A DNA stretch of 64,000 nucleotides from Paraburkholderia largidicola. GTDB taxonomy: Bacteria > Pseudomonadota > Gammaproteobacteria > Burkholderiales > Burkholderiaceae. The notes under the pieces are model-generated. The model was not told the origin of the DNA. It was given only the letters and a program-made list of their open reading frames with translations, and searched no databases. The position numbers and the translations under genes are program-made. Below, in pieces: positions 18,399-27,305 of this stretch. The stretch covers positions 1,364,001 to 1,428,000 of the forward strand of contig NZ_AP023175.1 of assembly GCF_013426895.1 (NCBI RefSeq), given 5' to 3'. Positions within the stretch are counted from its first letter, which is position 1, and every line of letters begins with the position of its first letter.

Positions 18399-18917
18399 AT
18401 GCTCACCACCATCGACGAACTGACTGCTGCACAGAAAGCCGGAGTTCAAACGCTCTTCGCGATGACGAACGAGGCGGTGAGCGGCTTTGAGAAGCTCGCG
18501 CAGTTGAACCTGCGCGTCTTGCGCGACGGCACGCAGCGCGCGATGGACGCGCTCGCCAATGGCGAAGCGCCGGGCATCGCTGCCGCAAGCCGCGGCGATC
18601 TGTCGGTTATCGAACGCGCTGCGCTCTATAACCGCCAGGTGTTCGACATCTTTGCCGGTACACAGGCCGCCATCGTCCGGCATGCGACGGCGCAGTATGA
18701 AAAGCAGATCGGCACGGTGCAGGCGGAGCTGGGCGACGCCGCGCAGCGCGCGCCCGCAGGCGCCGAAGTCGCGGTGACGGCGATGAATTCGGCCATCACG
18801 GCAGCGAACGCATTTTATGAAAGTGTCTGGAAAACGGTTCAGCAGGCGGTCCAAACGGCCGAGAGCAATGTGAACGTGATGACACGCAGCGCGACGAGTG
18901 GTTCGCACGCCGCCTGA
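18399..18917 (+). CDS. Phasin (polyhydroxyalkanoate granule-associated protein)
   Basis: A 172-residue phasin-family protein: amphipathic and helical, rich in Ala and Gln, with the typical opening TAAQKAGVQTLFAMTNEAVSGFEKL. Phasins coat PHA storage granules and set their size and number. ATG 18399 has GCGAGG upstream; the frame opens at 18321. No pha biosynthesis genes lie in the window, which is common for phasin genes. A strong terminator follows. Confidence 0.88.
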   Translation: MLTTIDELTAAQKAGVQTLFAMTNEAVSGFEKLAQLNLRVLRDGTQRAMDALANGEAPGIAAASRGDLSVIERAALYNRQVFDIFAGTQAAIVRHATAQYEKQIGTVQAELGDAAQRAPAGAEVAVTAMNSAITAANAFYESVWKTVQQAVQTAESNVNVMTRSATSGSHAA

Positions 18918-18981
18918 ACGGGCGACGCGCGACATACAGTTGTAGGAAACCGGACGCGATCCCCGCGTCAGGCGCATTTTC

Positions 18982-19008
18982 AGCCCGCTTTCGAGCGGGC
19001 TTTTTTTT
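18982..19008 (+). terminator. Rho-independent terminator of the phasin gene
   Basis: An 8-bp GC-rich stem with a TTCG loop, followed by eight T. Confidence 0.93.
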
Positions 19009-19031
19009 GGTCCCGCGTTGTGTCGCCGACG

Positions 19032-19208
19032 CTATTGGAAATGCGCGTTGTCGTCGCGGGGCGCGCCTTCTTCATCCGGCGACGGCTCCGGCGCAAGCGG
19101 GTCCATGTCGGGGGGAATGCCGGGCGCGGGACGCGGCTGGTCGCCTGGCTCGTCGAGCGGCTGGTTGGCGGGATCCGCGAACGGATCGACAGTTGGATCG
19201 GTTTGCAT
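19032..19208 (-). CDS. Small acidic proline-rich protein (58 aa)
   Basis: An ATG-to-TAG frame encoding 58 residues starting MQTDPTVDPFADPANQ, rich in Pro, Asp and Glu and probably disordered. AGGGAG lies just upstream of the start. It is 37 bases downstream of a similar small ORF on the same strand, and the pair looks like a two-gene operon. I do not recognise a family. Confidence 0.5.
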   Translation of the reverse strand: MQTDPTVDPFADPANQPLDEPGDQPRPAPGIPPDMDPLAPEPSPDEEGAPRDDNAHFQ

Positions 19209-19245
19209 GCTTTGCTCCCTGCTTTGCTCTCAATACCTGACGGCG

Positions 19246-19434
19246 CTACTTGCGTGGCGCGTCCTTCGATTCGCCGGGCACGACAGGCGGCTCGAAATCC
19301 GCGTCCGTCGGCGCGCCATGCGCCGCTTTGTCCTTTCGTTTGCTTCCGTCGCCTTGATTGTCTGCGGGCAGCGGCGCTTCCGGTCCGCCCGGCTCGTCCA
19401 TCGTGTTCGGTTGCTCCCTGGTCGTCTGTCCCAT
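19246..19434 (-). CDS. Small hydrophilic protein (62 aa)
   Basis: A 62-residue frame starting MGQTTREQPNTMDEPGG, very hydrophilic and rich in Pro, Asp, Lys and Gly, with no hydrophobic core. An AGGAGGG ribosome site precedes the ATG. It is followed by the 58-residue ORF. Both look intrinsically disordered; the function is unknown. Confidence 0.55.
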   Translation of the reverse strand: MGQTTREQPNTMDEPGGPEAPLPADNQGDGSKRKDKAAHGAPTDADFEPPVVPGESKDAPRK

Positions 19435-19601
19435 GTCGCGTTCCCTCCTCTCGTGTTAGCCACTTTCAACGAGCAACGCGTATTCCCACGCCTGCCCGCC
19501 GCATGACTGCAACGCGAGGCATGCAACGTGCTGATTCGCCACGGACGTCTTTACCGGGACCACCCATTCGATCACACCACCCTGCACATTTTTCTACTAC
19601 G

Positions 19602-20669
19602 ATGAAAAGACTTCATGGCCTGCTCACCTGTTGCGCGCTCACCTTGTTCGCGGGATGTACCAGCGTGGGCCCCACGCGTCTGAAAGCGGATCAGGTCGAC
19701 TACGCCCGCGCGCTCGGCGAAGCAAAAAAGCGGGAGATACTCGCGGCCGTCGTTGGCCTGCGTTATGCCGATGCGCCGTCCTTCCTGACCGTCAGCCAGA
19801 TCATCGCGGCCTATAACGTCGACGCGTCCGCGTCGTCGACGCTCAACGCAGGCTCGGGCAGCATGCCGAACTATGCGTTGGCCACGGGGACGATGTCGTA
19901 TTCGAACCACCCGACCTTCACCTTCACGCCGACCACAGGCGAAGCGTATGCGCAGGCGTATATCCGTCCGCTAGCGCCGTCGCTGGTGCTGCCGCTCGCC
20001 GAAGGCGGCATCCCGATCGACCTGCTGTTGCGCATCTCCGCGCAATCGATAGGCGGATTGCAGAACGGCACCGCGTTGGGCGGCGACGACAGCGCGGGTT
20101 CACCGCAGTTCTTCCAGCTGATACAGGCGCTTCGGCGTCTGCAGATGGCGGGCGAGCTGAACGTCGAATCGCGAACCGAGAACAATGAGCAGCATGTGTA
20201 TCTCGTGCTGGGGACGGCGACGACATCGGGCGAGGCCAATGCCGTGCCCGACCTGATGATCGTGCGCAAGCTCCTGCATCTGAAGAGCAACGCGGGCAAC
20301 TTTGAAATTGTGTATGGGCAGTCGTCGCACGGCGGCGACCAGATTGCGATCCTGACGCGCTCGGTGCTCGGCATTCTCACCGACCTCGGCGCCCAGGTGC
20401 AGGTGCCTCACGACACGATCAATGACGGTTCGACCAAGCCGACCGTCACGCTCGTCGGTGGCGAAACACGGCCGACGATCGTCGTGCAAAACGGCGCCAA
20501 ACCACCCGCCGATGCGTACGTCGCCGTGCGCTACGGCGCCACGACCTACTGGGTCGACCGCAACGACTTCGACTCGAAGTATGCGTTCACGGTCGTGCAG
20601 AACCTGATGGCGCTTGCGGAAGCCGACACGGCCAGCAAAGCGCCCGTCGTAACGATTCCTGCGAACTGA
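19602..20669 (+). CDS. Putative lipoprotein
   Basis: A 355-residue protein with a lipoprotein signal peptide: MKRLHGLL, a hydrophobic stretch and the lipobox LFAGC with Cys19. The frame opens at 19020, but only the ATG at 19602 gives this signal. The mature part has no motif I can assign; it is Thr/Ala/Gly-rich in places and has no membrane segment. It should be anchored in an envelope membrane. It is probably monocistronic. Confidence 0.8.
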   Translation: MKRLHGLLTCCALTLFAGCTSVGPTRLKADQVDYARALGEAKKREILAAVVGLRYADAPSFLTVSQIIAAYNVDASASSTLNAGSGSMPNYALATGTMSYSNHPTFTFTPTTGEAYAQAYIRPLAPSLVLPLAEGGIPIDLLLRISAQSIGGLQNGTALGGDDSAGSPQFFQLIQALRRLQMAGELNVESRTENNEQHVYLVLGTATTSGEANAVPDLMIVRKLLHLKSNAGNFEIVYGQSSHGGDQIAILTRSVLGILTDLGAQVQVPHDTINDGSTKPTVTLVGGETRPTIVVQNGAKPPADAYVAVRYGATTYWVDRNDFDSKYAFTVVQNLMALAEADTASKAPVVTIPAN

Positions 20670-20678
20670 CGCGGACGA

Positions 20679-20715
20679 TAAAACGGGCGGGGGGCATAGT
20701 CTGCAACCCGCCCGT
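20679..20715 (-). terminator. Rho-independent terminator between convergent genes
   Basis: A perfect 9-bp GC stem (20683-20691 with 20707-20715) followed on the minus strand by TTTT. It fits termination of the DUF4148 gene and may also stop the lipoprotein transcript. Confidence 0.65.
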
Positions 20716-20739
20716 ACTTATGTGTTCACGCAACCTTGG

Positions 20740-21078
20740 TTACTGACCGAAGTAAACACCCTTCGTGCCGTCATTGGAGCGCGAACCCATCGGCTGGGTT
20801 GCCATACCCGACGCGCCCGTTCCGTTCACAACGCCGCCATAGCTTTCGCCCTGGCCTTGCTGCTCGGACAGACGACGTTCCGCGGCTTGCGCGTTAGCAG
20901 GATAGTTCGTGCGGTCGCCATCGCCCGGACGATAACCCTCGCTCTCGACGTTCTTCAGGTCCTGCCTCACTTCGCCGCGCGTGGCGGGCTCGTTCGGCTG
21001 GACAGTCGTTTGTGCAAAGGCCGTGGCGGAAACACCCATGACGGCGGCAAGAATGGCAGCGTGCTTGAGCAGTTTCAT
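20740..21078 (-). CDS. DUF4148-type small secreted protein
   Basis: A 112-residue protein with a clear signal peptide (MKLLKHAAILAAVMGVSATAFA, cut before QTTVQP). The mature part has the ATRGEVRQDLKNVESEGYRP block typical of the DUF4148 proteins abundant in Burkholderiales, then a Gly/Asn-rich tail. GGAGGAAG precedes the ATG. It is periplasmic or exported; the function is unknown. Confidence 0.85.
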   Translation of the reverse strand: MKLLKHAAILAAVMGVSATAFAQTTVQPNEPATRGEVRQDLKNVESEGYRPGDGDRTNYPANAQAAERRLSEQQGQGESYGGVVNGTGASGMATQPMGSRSNDGTKGVYFGQ

Positions 21079-21172
21079 GACTTCCTCCGTGAAGTAGGTA
21101 GTACACGCTTAACGGTGCAAGCGCTGTACCCGCCAACTCCATCTGAACGGTTATCACGCGAGGCCGCGTCGA

Positions 21173-21856
21173 TTATTTCTCTAAACGTTTTCGAGCGCCT
21201 GTCATTGATGCAGCTTTTGGCGTGGGGTCGTTGCGTGCACCACAAATCAGCGCGACACCTTCGGCAGCCGTCGCTCGCAACGAGGCGCGGGAATCGCCCG
21301 CGCGCGAACGCAATGCAAGGCTATGCAGAATCGCCGATGCGACGCGCGCAAGCACGGCGGCATCCGCGTCGGCTGAAAGCTCGCCGTCTGTTTGCGCCCG
21401 CCGAATGCGTTTCTCGAATGCGCGATCGAACGATTTGAGGCCTTGCGCCAATCTGGTGCGCACGGCTTCATCGACTTTCGATTCGACCACGGCCGTGCCG
21501 ATCAGAAAGCATCCGCGTGGCTCGCCGCCAGTGGGCAGATAAAGCGCGAGCGCGCTGTCGTAGACCCGCTGTAACGCCTGCGCCAATGGAATGTCGTCGC
21601 GTAACGCAACGTGCATGCCCTGCACGCCGGCTTCGACGTAACGGTCCAGCGTGTTCAGATAAAGCGCATGCTTGTCGCCGAACGCGGCGTACAGGCTGGG
21701 GCGATTCATGCCCGTCGCATCGCTCAGCGTATCGAGCGATGTGCCCGAATAGCCGCCGAGCCAGAATGCATTGGTGGCGTTGCTGAGCGCATCGTCCGCA
21801 TCGTAGGCGCGCGGCCGTCCGCGTGCGCGCCTCTCATTTTTTGTACTGTTTCGCAT
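21173..21856 (-). CDS. TetR-family transcriptional regulator
   Basis: A 227-residue TetR regulator: N-terminal helix-turn-helix (YSGTSLDTLSDATGMNRPSLYAAFGDK) and a variable ligand domain. It is divergent from a glutathione S-transferase gene, with a 24-base inverted repeat between them that is a likely operator. This layout suggests a repressor responding to an electrophile or similar toxic compound, acting on itself and the GST. Confidence 0.9.
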   Translation of the reverse strand: MRNSTKNERRARGRPRAYDADDALSNATNAFWLGGYSGTSLDTLSDATGMNRPSLYAAFGDKHALYLNTLDRYVEAGVQGMHVALRDDIPLAQALQRVYDSALALYLPTGGEPRGCFLIGTAVVESKVDEAVRTRLAQGLKSFDRAFEKRIRRAQTDGELSADADAAVLARVASAILHSLALRSRAGDSRASLRATAAEGVALICGARNDPTPKAASMTGARKRLEK

Positions 21857-21876
21857 ATAAATATTGGCATCTCCGA

Positions 21877-21900
21877 TTTTTGTCCACTATAGTACAAAAA
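21877..21900. promoter_or_regulatory. Inverted repeat, probable TetR operator
   Basis: TTTTTGT and ACAAAAA (7-bp perfect arms, 10-base spacer) lie in the 73-base gap between the divergent TetR and GST genes. A related TTTTTTGTACT half-site occurs again near 21837-21847 inside the start of the TetR gene. The AT-rich arms stand out from the GC-rich background. Confidence 0.6.
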
Positions 21901-21929
21901 CCATCCATCGATAGGGGGGAGACGTTGCT

Positions 21930-22550
21930 ATGGATCTATACTTTTCGCCGCTCGCGTGTTCGCTCGCCACACGCATCACGCTGTACGAAGCCGGCGCGCA
22001 CGCTGGCTTTATTCAGGTAGACACGAAAACGAAGAAGCTACGCGACGGTTCCGATTTTTATCCCGTCAACGCGCTCGGCCAGGTGCCCGTGTTGCGCACC
22101 GACGAAGGCTGGCTGTTGACCGAGAACACGGCTATCCTGCCGTACGTCGCGGACCAGTTTCCGGCAGCACAACTGGCGCCTCTGCCAGGCACCGCGCAAC
22201 GCGCGCAGCTTCAACAATGGCTCGGCTTTATCAGCACCGAACTGCACAAGGGCATCTTCGTGCCGCTGCTCGATCCCGCCGCGCCGCACGATTACGCGCG
22301 TCAAAAGATTGCGCGGCGGATAGACTATCTGCAGTTGCATCTGTCCGCGCACGAATACCTCGTCGAGCGCTTCACGGTTGCAGATGCCTATTTGACGACC
22401 GTGCTGAACTGGGCAAAGCATTGCGACGTCGATCTTGCGCAATGGCCCGCCGTCGACGCGTATTACCATCGCATCGTGCAGCGTCCGCATGTGGCAAAAG
22501 CACTGGCCGAAGAGATTGCGTTGTATCGTGAAGAACAGGCGCTTCAATAA
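21930..22550 (+). CDS. Glutathione S-transferase
   Basis: A 206-residue GST with an N-terminal thioredoxin-like domain (MDLYFSPLACSLATRI; the NALGQVPVL cis-Pro loop; TENTAILPY) and a helical C-terminal domain. The Ser/Cys in SPLACS near residue 10 fits a bacterial beta-like class. It conjugates or reduces electrophiles with glutathione. The purine-rich GGGGGGAG before the ATG is the ribosome site. A VOC gene follows 21 bases later and is probably co-transcribed. Confidence 0.9.
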   Translation: MDLYFSPLACSLATRITLYEAGAHAGFIQVDTKTKKLRDGSDFYPVNALGQVPVLRTDEGWLLTENTAILPYVADQFPAAQLAPLPGTAQRAQLQQWLGFISTELHKGIFVPLLDPAAPHDYARQKIARRIDYLQLHLSAHEYLVERFTVADAYLTTVLNWAKHCDVDLAQWPAVDAYYHRIVQRPHVAKALAEEIALYREEQALQ

Positions 22551-22571
22551 CGGATCACGCGAGGTTTGCCG

Positions 22572-22922
22572 ATGAAGGTCAACCGTATCGTCTCGAACAT
22601 CGAAGTGCAGGACGCGGCGCAAGCACAGCATTTCTATCGGGACATTCTCGGCCTCGACCTGCTAATGGATCACGGCTGGATTCGCACCTACGGTTCGGAC
22701 CAGCCAATGACGGTGCAAATCAGTTTCGCGCAGCAAGGCGGCTCGGGCACGCCGGTGCCTGACCTGTCGATCGAAGTCGACGACGTGGACGCCGCCTGTG
22801 AAGCGATGCAAGCCGCAGGCTTTGCGATCGAATACGGCCCCGTCGACGAACCGTGGGGCGTGCGGCGCTTTTATGTGCGCGATCCGTTCGGCAAACTCGT
22901 CAACATTCTCGCGCACCGCTAG
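22572..22922 (+). CDS. VOC-family (glyoxalase/bleomycin-resistance-type) protein
   Basis: A 116-residue vicinal-oxygen-chelate protein: FYRDILGLDL in the first beta-alpha-beta-beta-beta unit and RFYVRDPFGKLVNIL in the second. It probably works as a dimer. Start ATG 22572 has GAGG upstream. It follows the GST closely, which hints at shared control by the TetR regulator and a detoxification role. Confidence 0.85.
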   Translation: MKVNRIVSNIEVQDAAQAQHFYRDILGLDLLMDHGWIRTYGSDQPMTVQISFAQQGGSGTPVPDLSIEVDDVDAACEAMQAAGFAIEYGPVDEPWGVRRFYVRDPFGKLVNILAHR

Positions 22923-23038
22923 CACGCGGGTCACGGCGAAGAACAGCCGCACATTGCCATCGAACGGACACACCGCTGCGCGCGTAATCGCTTTACTATT
23001 GACGCGCGCAGTGTGCGCTGCCTACCGGGAGAACGTCC

Positions 23039-23794
23039 ATGGACCTGGATTCGATCCGCAAGAACGCTTTTGCGATGCCCGTACACAATCCCGCTTTTCC
23101 GCGTCCGCCGTTTCGTTTTGTGAATCGCGAGTACTTCATTATTTCCTACGAATCCGATCCTGATGCGATCGCCGCTGCCGTGCCGGCGCCGCTCAAGCCG
23201 GAGAACGCGCTGGTGCATTACGAGTTCATTCGCATGCCCGATTCGTCGGGGTTCGGCGACTACACCGAAAGCGGCCAGGTCATTTCCGTGCGCGACGCGG
23301 ACGGCCGGCTCGGCAACTATACGCATTCGATGTATCTGGACGACGAAGGCCCGATTGCGGCGGGCCGCGAAATCTGGGGCTTCCCGAAGAAACTCGCACG
23401 TCCGCATATCAGCGTGGACGGCAACGACACGTTGCTCGGCACGCTCGATTACGGCACCCAACGCATCGCGACGGGCACGATGGGCTACAAGCACTGGACG
23501 CTCGACGTGGAAACCGAGCGCGCAAAACTCGCCGACACGCCGAACTATCTGTTGAAGGTGATCCCGCACGTGGACGGGACCGCGCGCGTGTGCGAACTGG
23601 TACGCTTTTTCTTGCGCGACGTGACGGTGCTCGGCGCGTGGGCGGGACCGGCCGCGCTCGAGTTGCGGCACCATGCCCTCGCGCCCGTCGCGGATCTGCC
23701 CGTGCGGCGCGTGGTCGGCGCGCGCCAGGTCGTCGCCAATCTCACGCTCGATATCGGTGAAGTTGCCTTCGACTATCTCGCGAACGCCGGGTAG
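23039..23794 (+). CDS. adc: Acetoacetate decarboxylase
   Basis: A 251-residue decarboxylase converting acetoacetate to acetone and CO2 through a Schiff base. The active-site motif [10 protein letters not shown] is present, with Lys117 as the expected Schiff-base lysine and Lys118 next to it. The upstream Arg/Glu-rich pocket ([10 protein letters not shown]) is also typical. GGGAGA precedes the ATG. It faces the ketopantoate reductase gene tail to tail. Confidence 0.9.
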   Translation: MDLDSIRKNAFAMPVHNPAFPRPPFRFVNREYFIISYESDPDAIAAAVPAPLKPENALVHYEFIRMPDSSGFGDYTESGQVISVRDADGRLGNYTHSMYLDDEGPIAAGREIWGFPKKLARPHISVDGNDTLLGTLDYGTQRIATGTMGYKHWTLDVETERAKLADTPNYLLKVIPHVDGTARVCELVRFFLRDVTVLGAWAGPAALELRHHALAPVADLPVRRVVGARQVVANLTLDIGEVAFDYLANAG

Positions 23795-23845
23795 CAAGGT
23801 GGCAAACGGCGCGTGCACGGCACGCGCCTTTCGCTTCGCTATTCG

Positions 23846-24733
23846 CTATTTGCTTTCGATCAGCTTGACGAGCGTATGCAACAGGCGATTCGACGGCGTC
23901 GCCACGCCGAGCGCGTCGCCGCGCCGCACGATCAGCCCATTCAGGTGATCGATCTCGCTGCGCTTGCCGCGCGACAGATCTTGCGCCGTCGATGAATACT
24001 GCCCCGGCATCGTCTCGGCGATCATGCGCACGGCCTTGTCGACGTCACCCGGAATCGTGACGCCATCGGCCTTCGCGACCGCGAGACACTCGTCGACGAT
24101 ATCGCGCATCACGGTAGTCACGCCCTCGCCCTTCACGAGCCGGCCATAAGGCAACTGCGTAATCGCCGACAACGCGTTATACGCGCAGTTGAGGATCAGC
24201 TTCGCCCACAAGGCGCCGCGGACGTTATCGGAGATTTCAGTGGGCACGCCTGCCGCGATCAGCGCCTGCGCGACGTCCGCGCTCGCGCTGGACGGCTCGA
24301 TCACCAGTTCGCCGCGCCCATGGTGGCGCACGTGCCCCGGCCCGGCCATTTCCGTCGCGACATAGACGACGGCGGCCGCCACCGGCTGCGTAATGACCTT
24401 GCGCACTTCATCCGCGTTTTCGACGCCGTTCTGCAGCGACAGCACGAGCGTATCGGGCGCGAGAAACGGCTTGATTTCCAGCGCCGCACTTTGCGTATCC
24501 GTCGATTTCACGCAGAACAGCACGAGCTTCGCGCCCTGCACCGCACTCGCCTGCATGCTCGCGGTGAGGGGGATGTGCTCGTCGAACGATTGCGCTTCGA
24601 GGTGCAGGCCGTTCCGCCCGATCGCCTCGACGTGTTGCGGGCGTCCGATCAATACCACTTCATGTCCCGCGCGCGCCAGCATGCCGCCGTAGTAGCAGCC
24701 CACCGCGCCCGCGCCCATAACCGCGACTTTCAT
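23846..24733 (-). CDS. 2-dehydropantoate 2-reductase family protein (ApbA/PanE)
   Basis: A 295-residue NADPH-dependent reductase with the Rossmann motif MGAGAVGCYYGG at the start and the family lysine in the C-terminal domain (ALWAKLILNCAYNAL). PanE members reduce ketopantoate for pantothenate synthesis, but many paralogues act on other oxoacids. A second member lies at 55072-56010, so the pantothenate role cannot be assigned to either. The start was chosen at the Rossmann motif; the frame extends to 24850. Confidence 0.85.
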   Translation of the reverse strand: MKVAVMGAGAVGCYYGGMLARAGHEVVLIGRPQHVEAIGRNGLHLEAQSFDEHIPLTASMQASAVQGAKLVLFCVKSTDTQSAALEIKPFLAPDTLVLSLQNGVENADEVRKVITQPVAAAVVYVATEMAGPGHVRHHGRGELVIEPSSASADVAQALIAAGVPTEISDNVRGALWAKLILNCAYNALSAITQLPYGRLVKGEGVTTVMRDIVDECLAVAKADGVTIPGDVDKAVRMIAETMPGQYSSTAQDLSRGKRSEIDHLNGLIVRRGDALGVATPSNRLLHTLVKLIESK

Positions 24734-24818
24734 AGGCAACGCTCTTGTATCTGGAATTGAAGCCTCAAAAGTTACCACAGCGGGCATGCGGATGCGTTGA
24801 AGGCAACGCGGGCATTCT

Positions 24819-25709
24819 TCAGCCGCGCGTTCGCACGGCGAGCAGCGCATCGGCGAATGCGGCAGGCGCCTCTTGCGGCAGATTGTGTCCCGCGTCGTCG
24901 ATCACGCGGTGCTCGTATGGCCCCGTGAAATGCGGCGCATGATGCGCGGTCCCGCCGATTCCCATCACGCCGTCGGTGCTGCCGTCGAGCGAGATCGTCG
25001 GCACGGAGATGGGCGGCTGCGCGGCGAGTTGCCGTTCCATTGCGTCATAGCGCGGATCGCCGGCCACTAGTGCATAGCGGTGCCGGTACGAGTGAATCAC
25101 GACATCGACGAAATCCGGGTGATCGAACGATGACGCTGTGCGCGCGTAGCACGCGTCGTCGAAACGCCAGCTCGGCGACCACAGCGTCCAGAGCAGACGG
25201 CACAGCGCGCGGCGATTTTCAGTGAGGCCGGCGCGTCCGCGCTCGCCGTGAAAATAGTATTGATACCAGTGGCGCAGTTCGTTTTCCGGCAACGCAGGTT
25301 TGCCCGACGCCGCGATGTCCTGGATGTTGTAGCCATTGACCGTGACGAGGCCCTGCACGCGCTGCGGGTAAAGCGCGGCGACGATACACGCCGCGCGCCC
25401 GCCCCAGTCATAGCCGCCCAGCAACGCCCGTTCGATCTGCAACGCGTCGAGCAGCGCGAGCAGATCGGCACCGAGCGCTGCCTGCTGACCCGAGCGCGGC
25501 GTGTCGGCGGAAAGAAAGCGTGTCGGCCCGTAGCCTCGCAGATACGGCACGATCACGCGCGCGCCCTGCGCGGCGAGCAGCGGCGCGACTTCGTCGTAGG
25601 CGCGTATGTCGTAGGGAAAACCGTGCAGCAGCACGACGGGCCAACCTTCGAAGTGGCCCGACTCCTCATAGGCGATATCCAGCAGTTCGGTGCTCACGTG
25701 CTTCGGCAT
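24819..25709 (-). CDS. Alpha/beta hydrolase, epoxide-hydrolase-like
   Basis: A 296-residue alpha/beta hydrolase. HGFP supplies the oxyanion region, and GGYDWGG puts Asp101 at the nucleophile elbow; catalytic His275 lies in AGHNLPQE. An Asp nucleophile points to epoxide hydrolases or haloalkane dehalogenases rather than esterases. AAAGGAG precedes ATG 25709. It is 85 bases upstream of the reductase gene on the same strand. Confidence 0.85.
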   Translation of the reverse strand: MPKHVSTELLDIAYEESGHFEGWPVVLLHGFPYDIRAYDEVAPLLAAQGARVIVPYLRGYGPTRFLSADTPRSGQQAALGADLLALLDALQIERALLGGYDWGGRAACIVAALYPQRVQGLVTVNGYNIQDIAASGKPALPENELRHWYQYYFHGERGRAGLTENRRALCRLLWTLWSPSWRFDDACYARTASSFDHPDFVDVVIHSYRHRYALVAGDPRYDAMERQLAAQPPISVPTISLDGSTDGVMGIGGTAHHAPHFTGPYEHRVIDDAGHNLPQEAPAAFADALLAVRTRG

Positions 25710-25951
25710 GACCGGCGGCTCCTTTTCAGGCGATCGACAGACGACGTTCGGGGCGCAGCGAGCGTGTATGGTAGCGCCGTCGTGGGAATCGCGCTGCCCG
25801 CTGGCCTCGCGCAAAAGAAAGTCGTTTTACAGCAAACCGATGTCGTATTCTTGCCATGCCAGCCGTTCGGCGGCCCGCTACATTCGACCAGACGAAGCCC
25901 GTAAACCGTCGCCATCCGGGTGCCGCGAGAGACGAACCAGACCGAGCAAGC

Positions 25952-27286
25952 ATGAAACAGGCACACGATCCGGCGACCCAGCCGTGCGGCGCATTCCCTC
26001 TGCACACCTCGCAGCCCCTCGCCGATTTCGTCGACAGCGGCCCGGCTCTGGGCGCCCCTGTCGCACCCGTGTCCGCGCCGCCTCCCGCTGGCAGCCTGCG
26101 CGCCACGGCGATCCTGCTGCTCGGCTACGCGATTCTCATCACGGGCAACGGCCTGCTCGGCACGCTGATCTCGCTGCGGCTCATCCAGCAGCAGGCGCCG
26201 TCGATCGTCGTCGGCATCGTGCAGTCCGCGTATTACGTCGGCTTCATGATGGGCGCCCTGTACGGAGGCTCGCTGATCGGGCGCGTCGGCCATCACCGCG
26301 CTTTCGTTACCTTCGCGGCGGCATCCGCCTGTTGCGCGCTCGGCTACGCGGTGTGGGAAGCGGACGCTGTGTGGGTGGCGCTGCGCTTCATCACGGGCTT
26401 TTGCCTCGTCGGTATTTTCACGGTGGTCGAAAGCTGGCTGCATCAGGTCGCGAGCAATGCGCAGCGGGGACGCGTGTTCTCGGCGTATCTGATCACGAAC
26501 TATCTCGGCGTCGGCATCGGCCAGTTTCTGATCGGCCTCGCTGACCCGGCGGGCTTCGAACTGTTCAGCGCCGTCGCCGCGCTGTTCACCGCGTCGCTGA
26601 TTCCCGTTGCGCTGGCGGGCACGGCGCCCGGCCCGATCGCCGCGCACGACACCCATGCGAGCGCTTCCTGCGGCGCGCGGCTCGCGCGCGGCCTGTCGGG
26701 CTTGCAGACTATCTACCGTTGGGCGCCGCTCGGCGTCGTCGCATGCCTCGCGGCGGGACTGCTCAACAGCGCGTTCTACACGATGCAGCCGGTGTTCATG
26801 CGGCGCGTCGGCTATTCGGTGCCGGACGTGTCGCACTTCATGGGCTTCGCGCTGCTCGCGGCGCTCGTGCCGCAATGGCCCGTCGCCAGGCTTGCCGATC
26901 TGTTCGACCGGCGCAAGGTGCTGCTGTGCCTCGCGGCGCTCGCCGGATCGCTGAGCGTGTTGCTGTTCATGCTGCACGATGGCGTGCTGATCGAAGCGCT
27001 CGGCTATCTGTATGTCGCCGTCGCGTTCTCGATGTATGGCGTCGTCACGTCCTATGTGAACGACTGCGTGCCCGCCGACGAACGCATCGCCGTCAGCGCC
27101 GGTCTGCTGCTGATCTTTTCGCTCGGCGCGAGCGGCGGCCCGACGCTCGCGTCGGCGATGATGGCGCTCGCCGGGCCCGCCGGTCTCTATCTGTTCACGG
27201 CGCTCGTCATGGGCGTGCTCGCGCTGCTGACATTACGCAATCTGCGCACGACGGCGCTTGCACGGCGCGTCGCGGATGCGCGCTAG
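25952..27286 (+). CDS. MFS transporter (YcaD-like)
   Basis: A 444-residue major facilitator with a long soluble N-terminal tail (about 45 residues) and 12 hydrophobic segments. The layout is like the YcaD group of uptake or efflux carriers of unknown substrate. ATG 25952 has a weak ribosome site; a start further in, near residue 50, would also preserve all membrane segments. It ends 20 bases from a convergent glycosyltransferase gene. Confidence 0.85.
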   Translation: MKQAHDPATQPCGAFPLHTSQPLADFVDSGPALGAPVAPVSAPPPAGSLRATAILLLGYAILITGNGLLGTLISLRLIQQQAPSIVVGIVQSAYYVGFMMGALYGGSLIGRVGHHRAFVTFAAASACCALGYAVWEADAVWVALRFITGFCLVGIFTVVESWLHQVASNAQRGRVFSAYLITNYLGVGIGQFLIGLADPAGFELFSAVAALFTASLIPVALAGTAPGPIAAHDTHASASCGARLARGLSGLQTIYRWAPLGVVACLAAGLLNSAFYTMQPVFMRRVGYSVPDVSHFMGFALLAALVPQWPVARLADLFDRRKVLLCLAALAGSLSVLLFMLHDGVLIEALGYLYVAVAFSMYGVVTSYVNDCVPADERIAVSAGLLLIFSLGASGGPTLASAMMALAGPAGLYLFTALVMGVLALLTLRNLRTTALARRVADAR

Positions 27287-27305
27287 TCCGGCCCGCACCG
27301 TGGCC

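Noticed and set aside
25694..26977. A 427-codon minus-strand frame
   Set aside because: It is antisense to the MFS transporter gene and shows only an Arg/Gln/Ala-rich composition typical of shadow frames.
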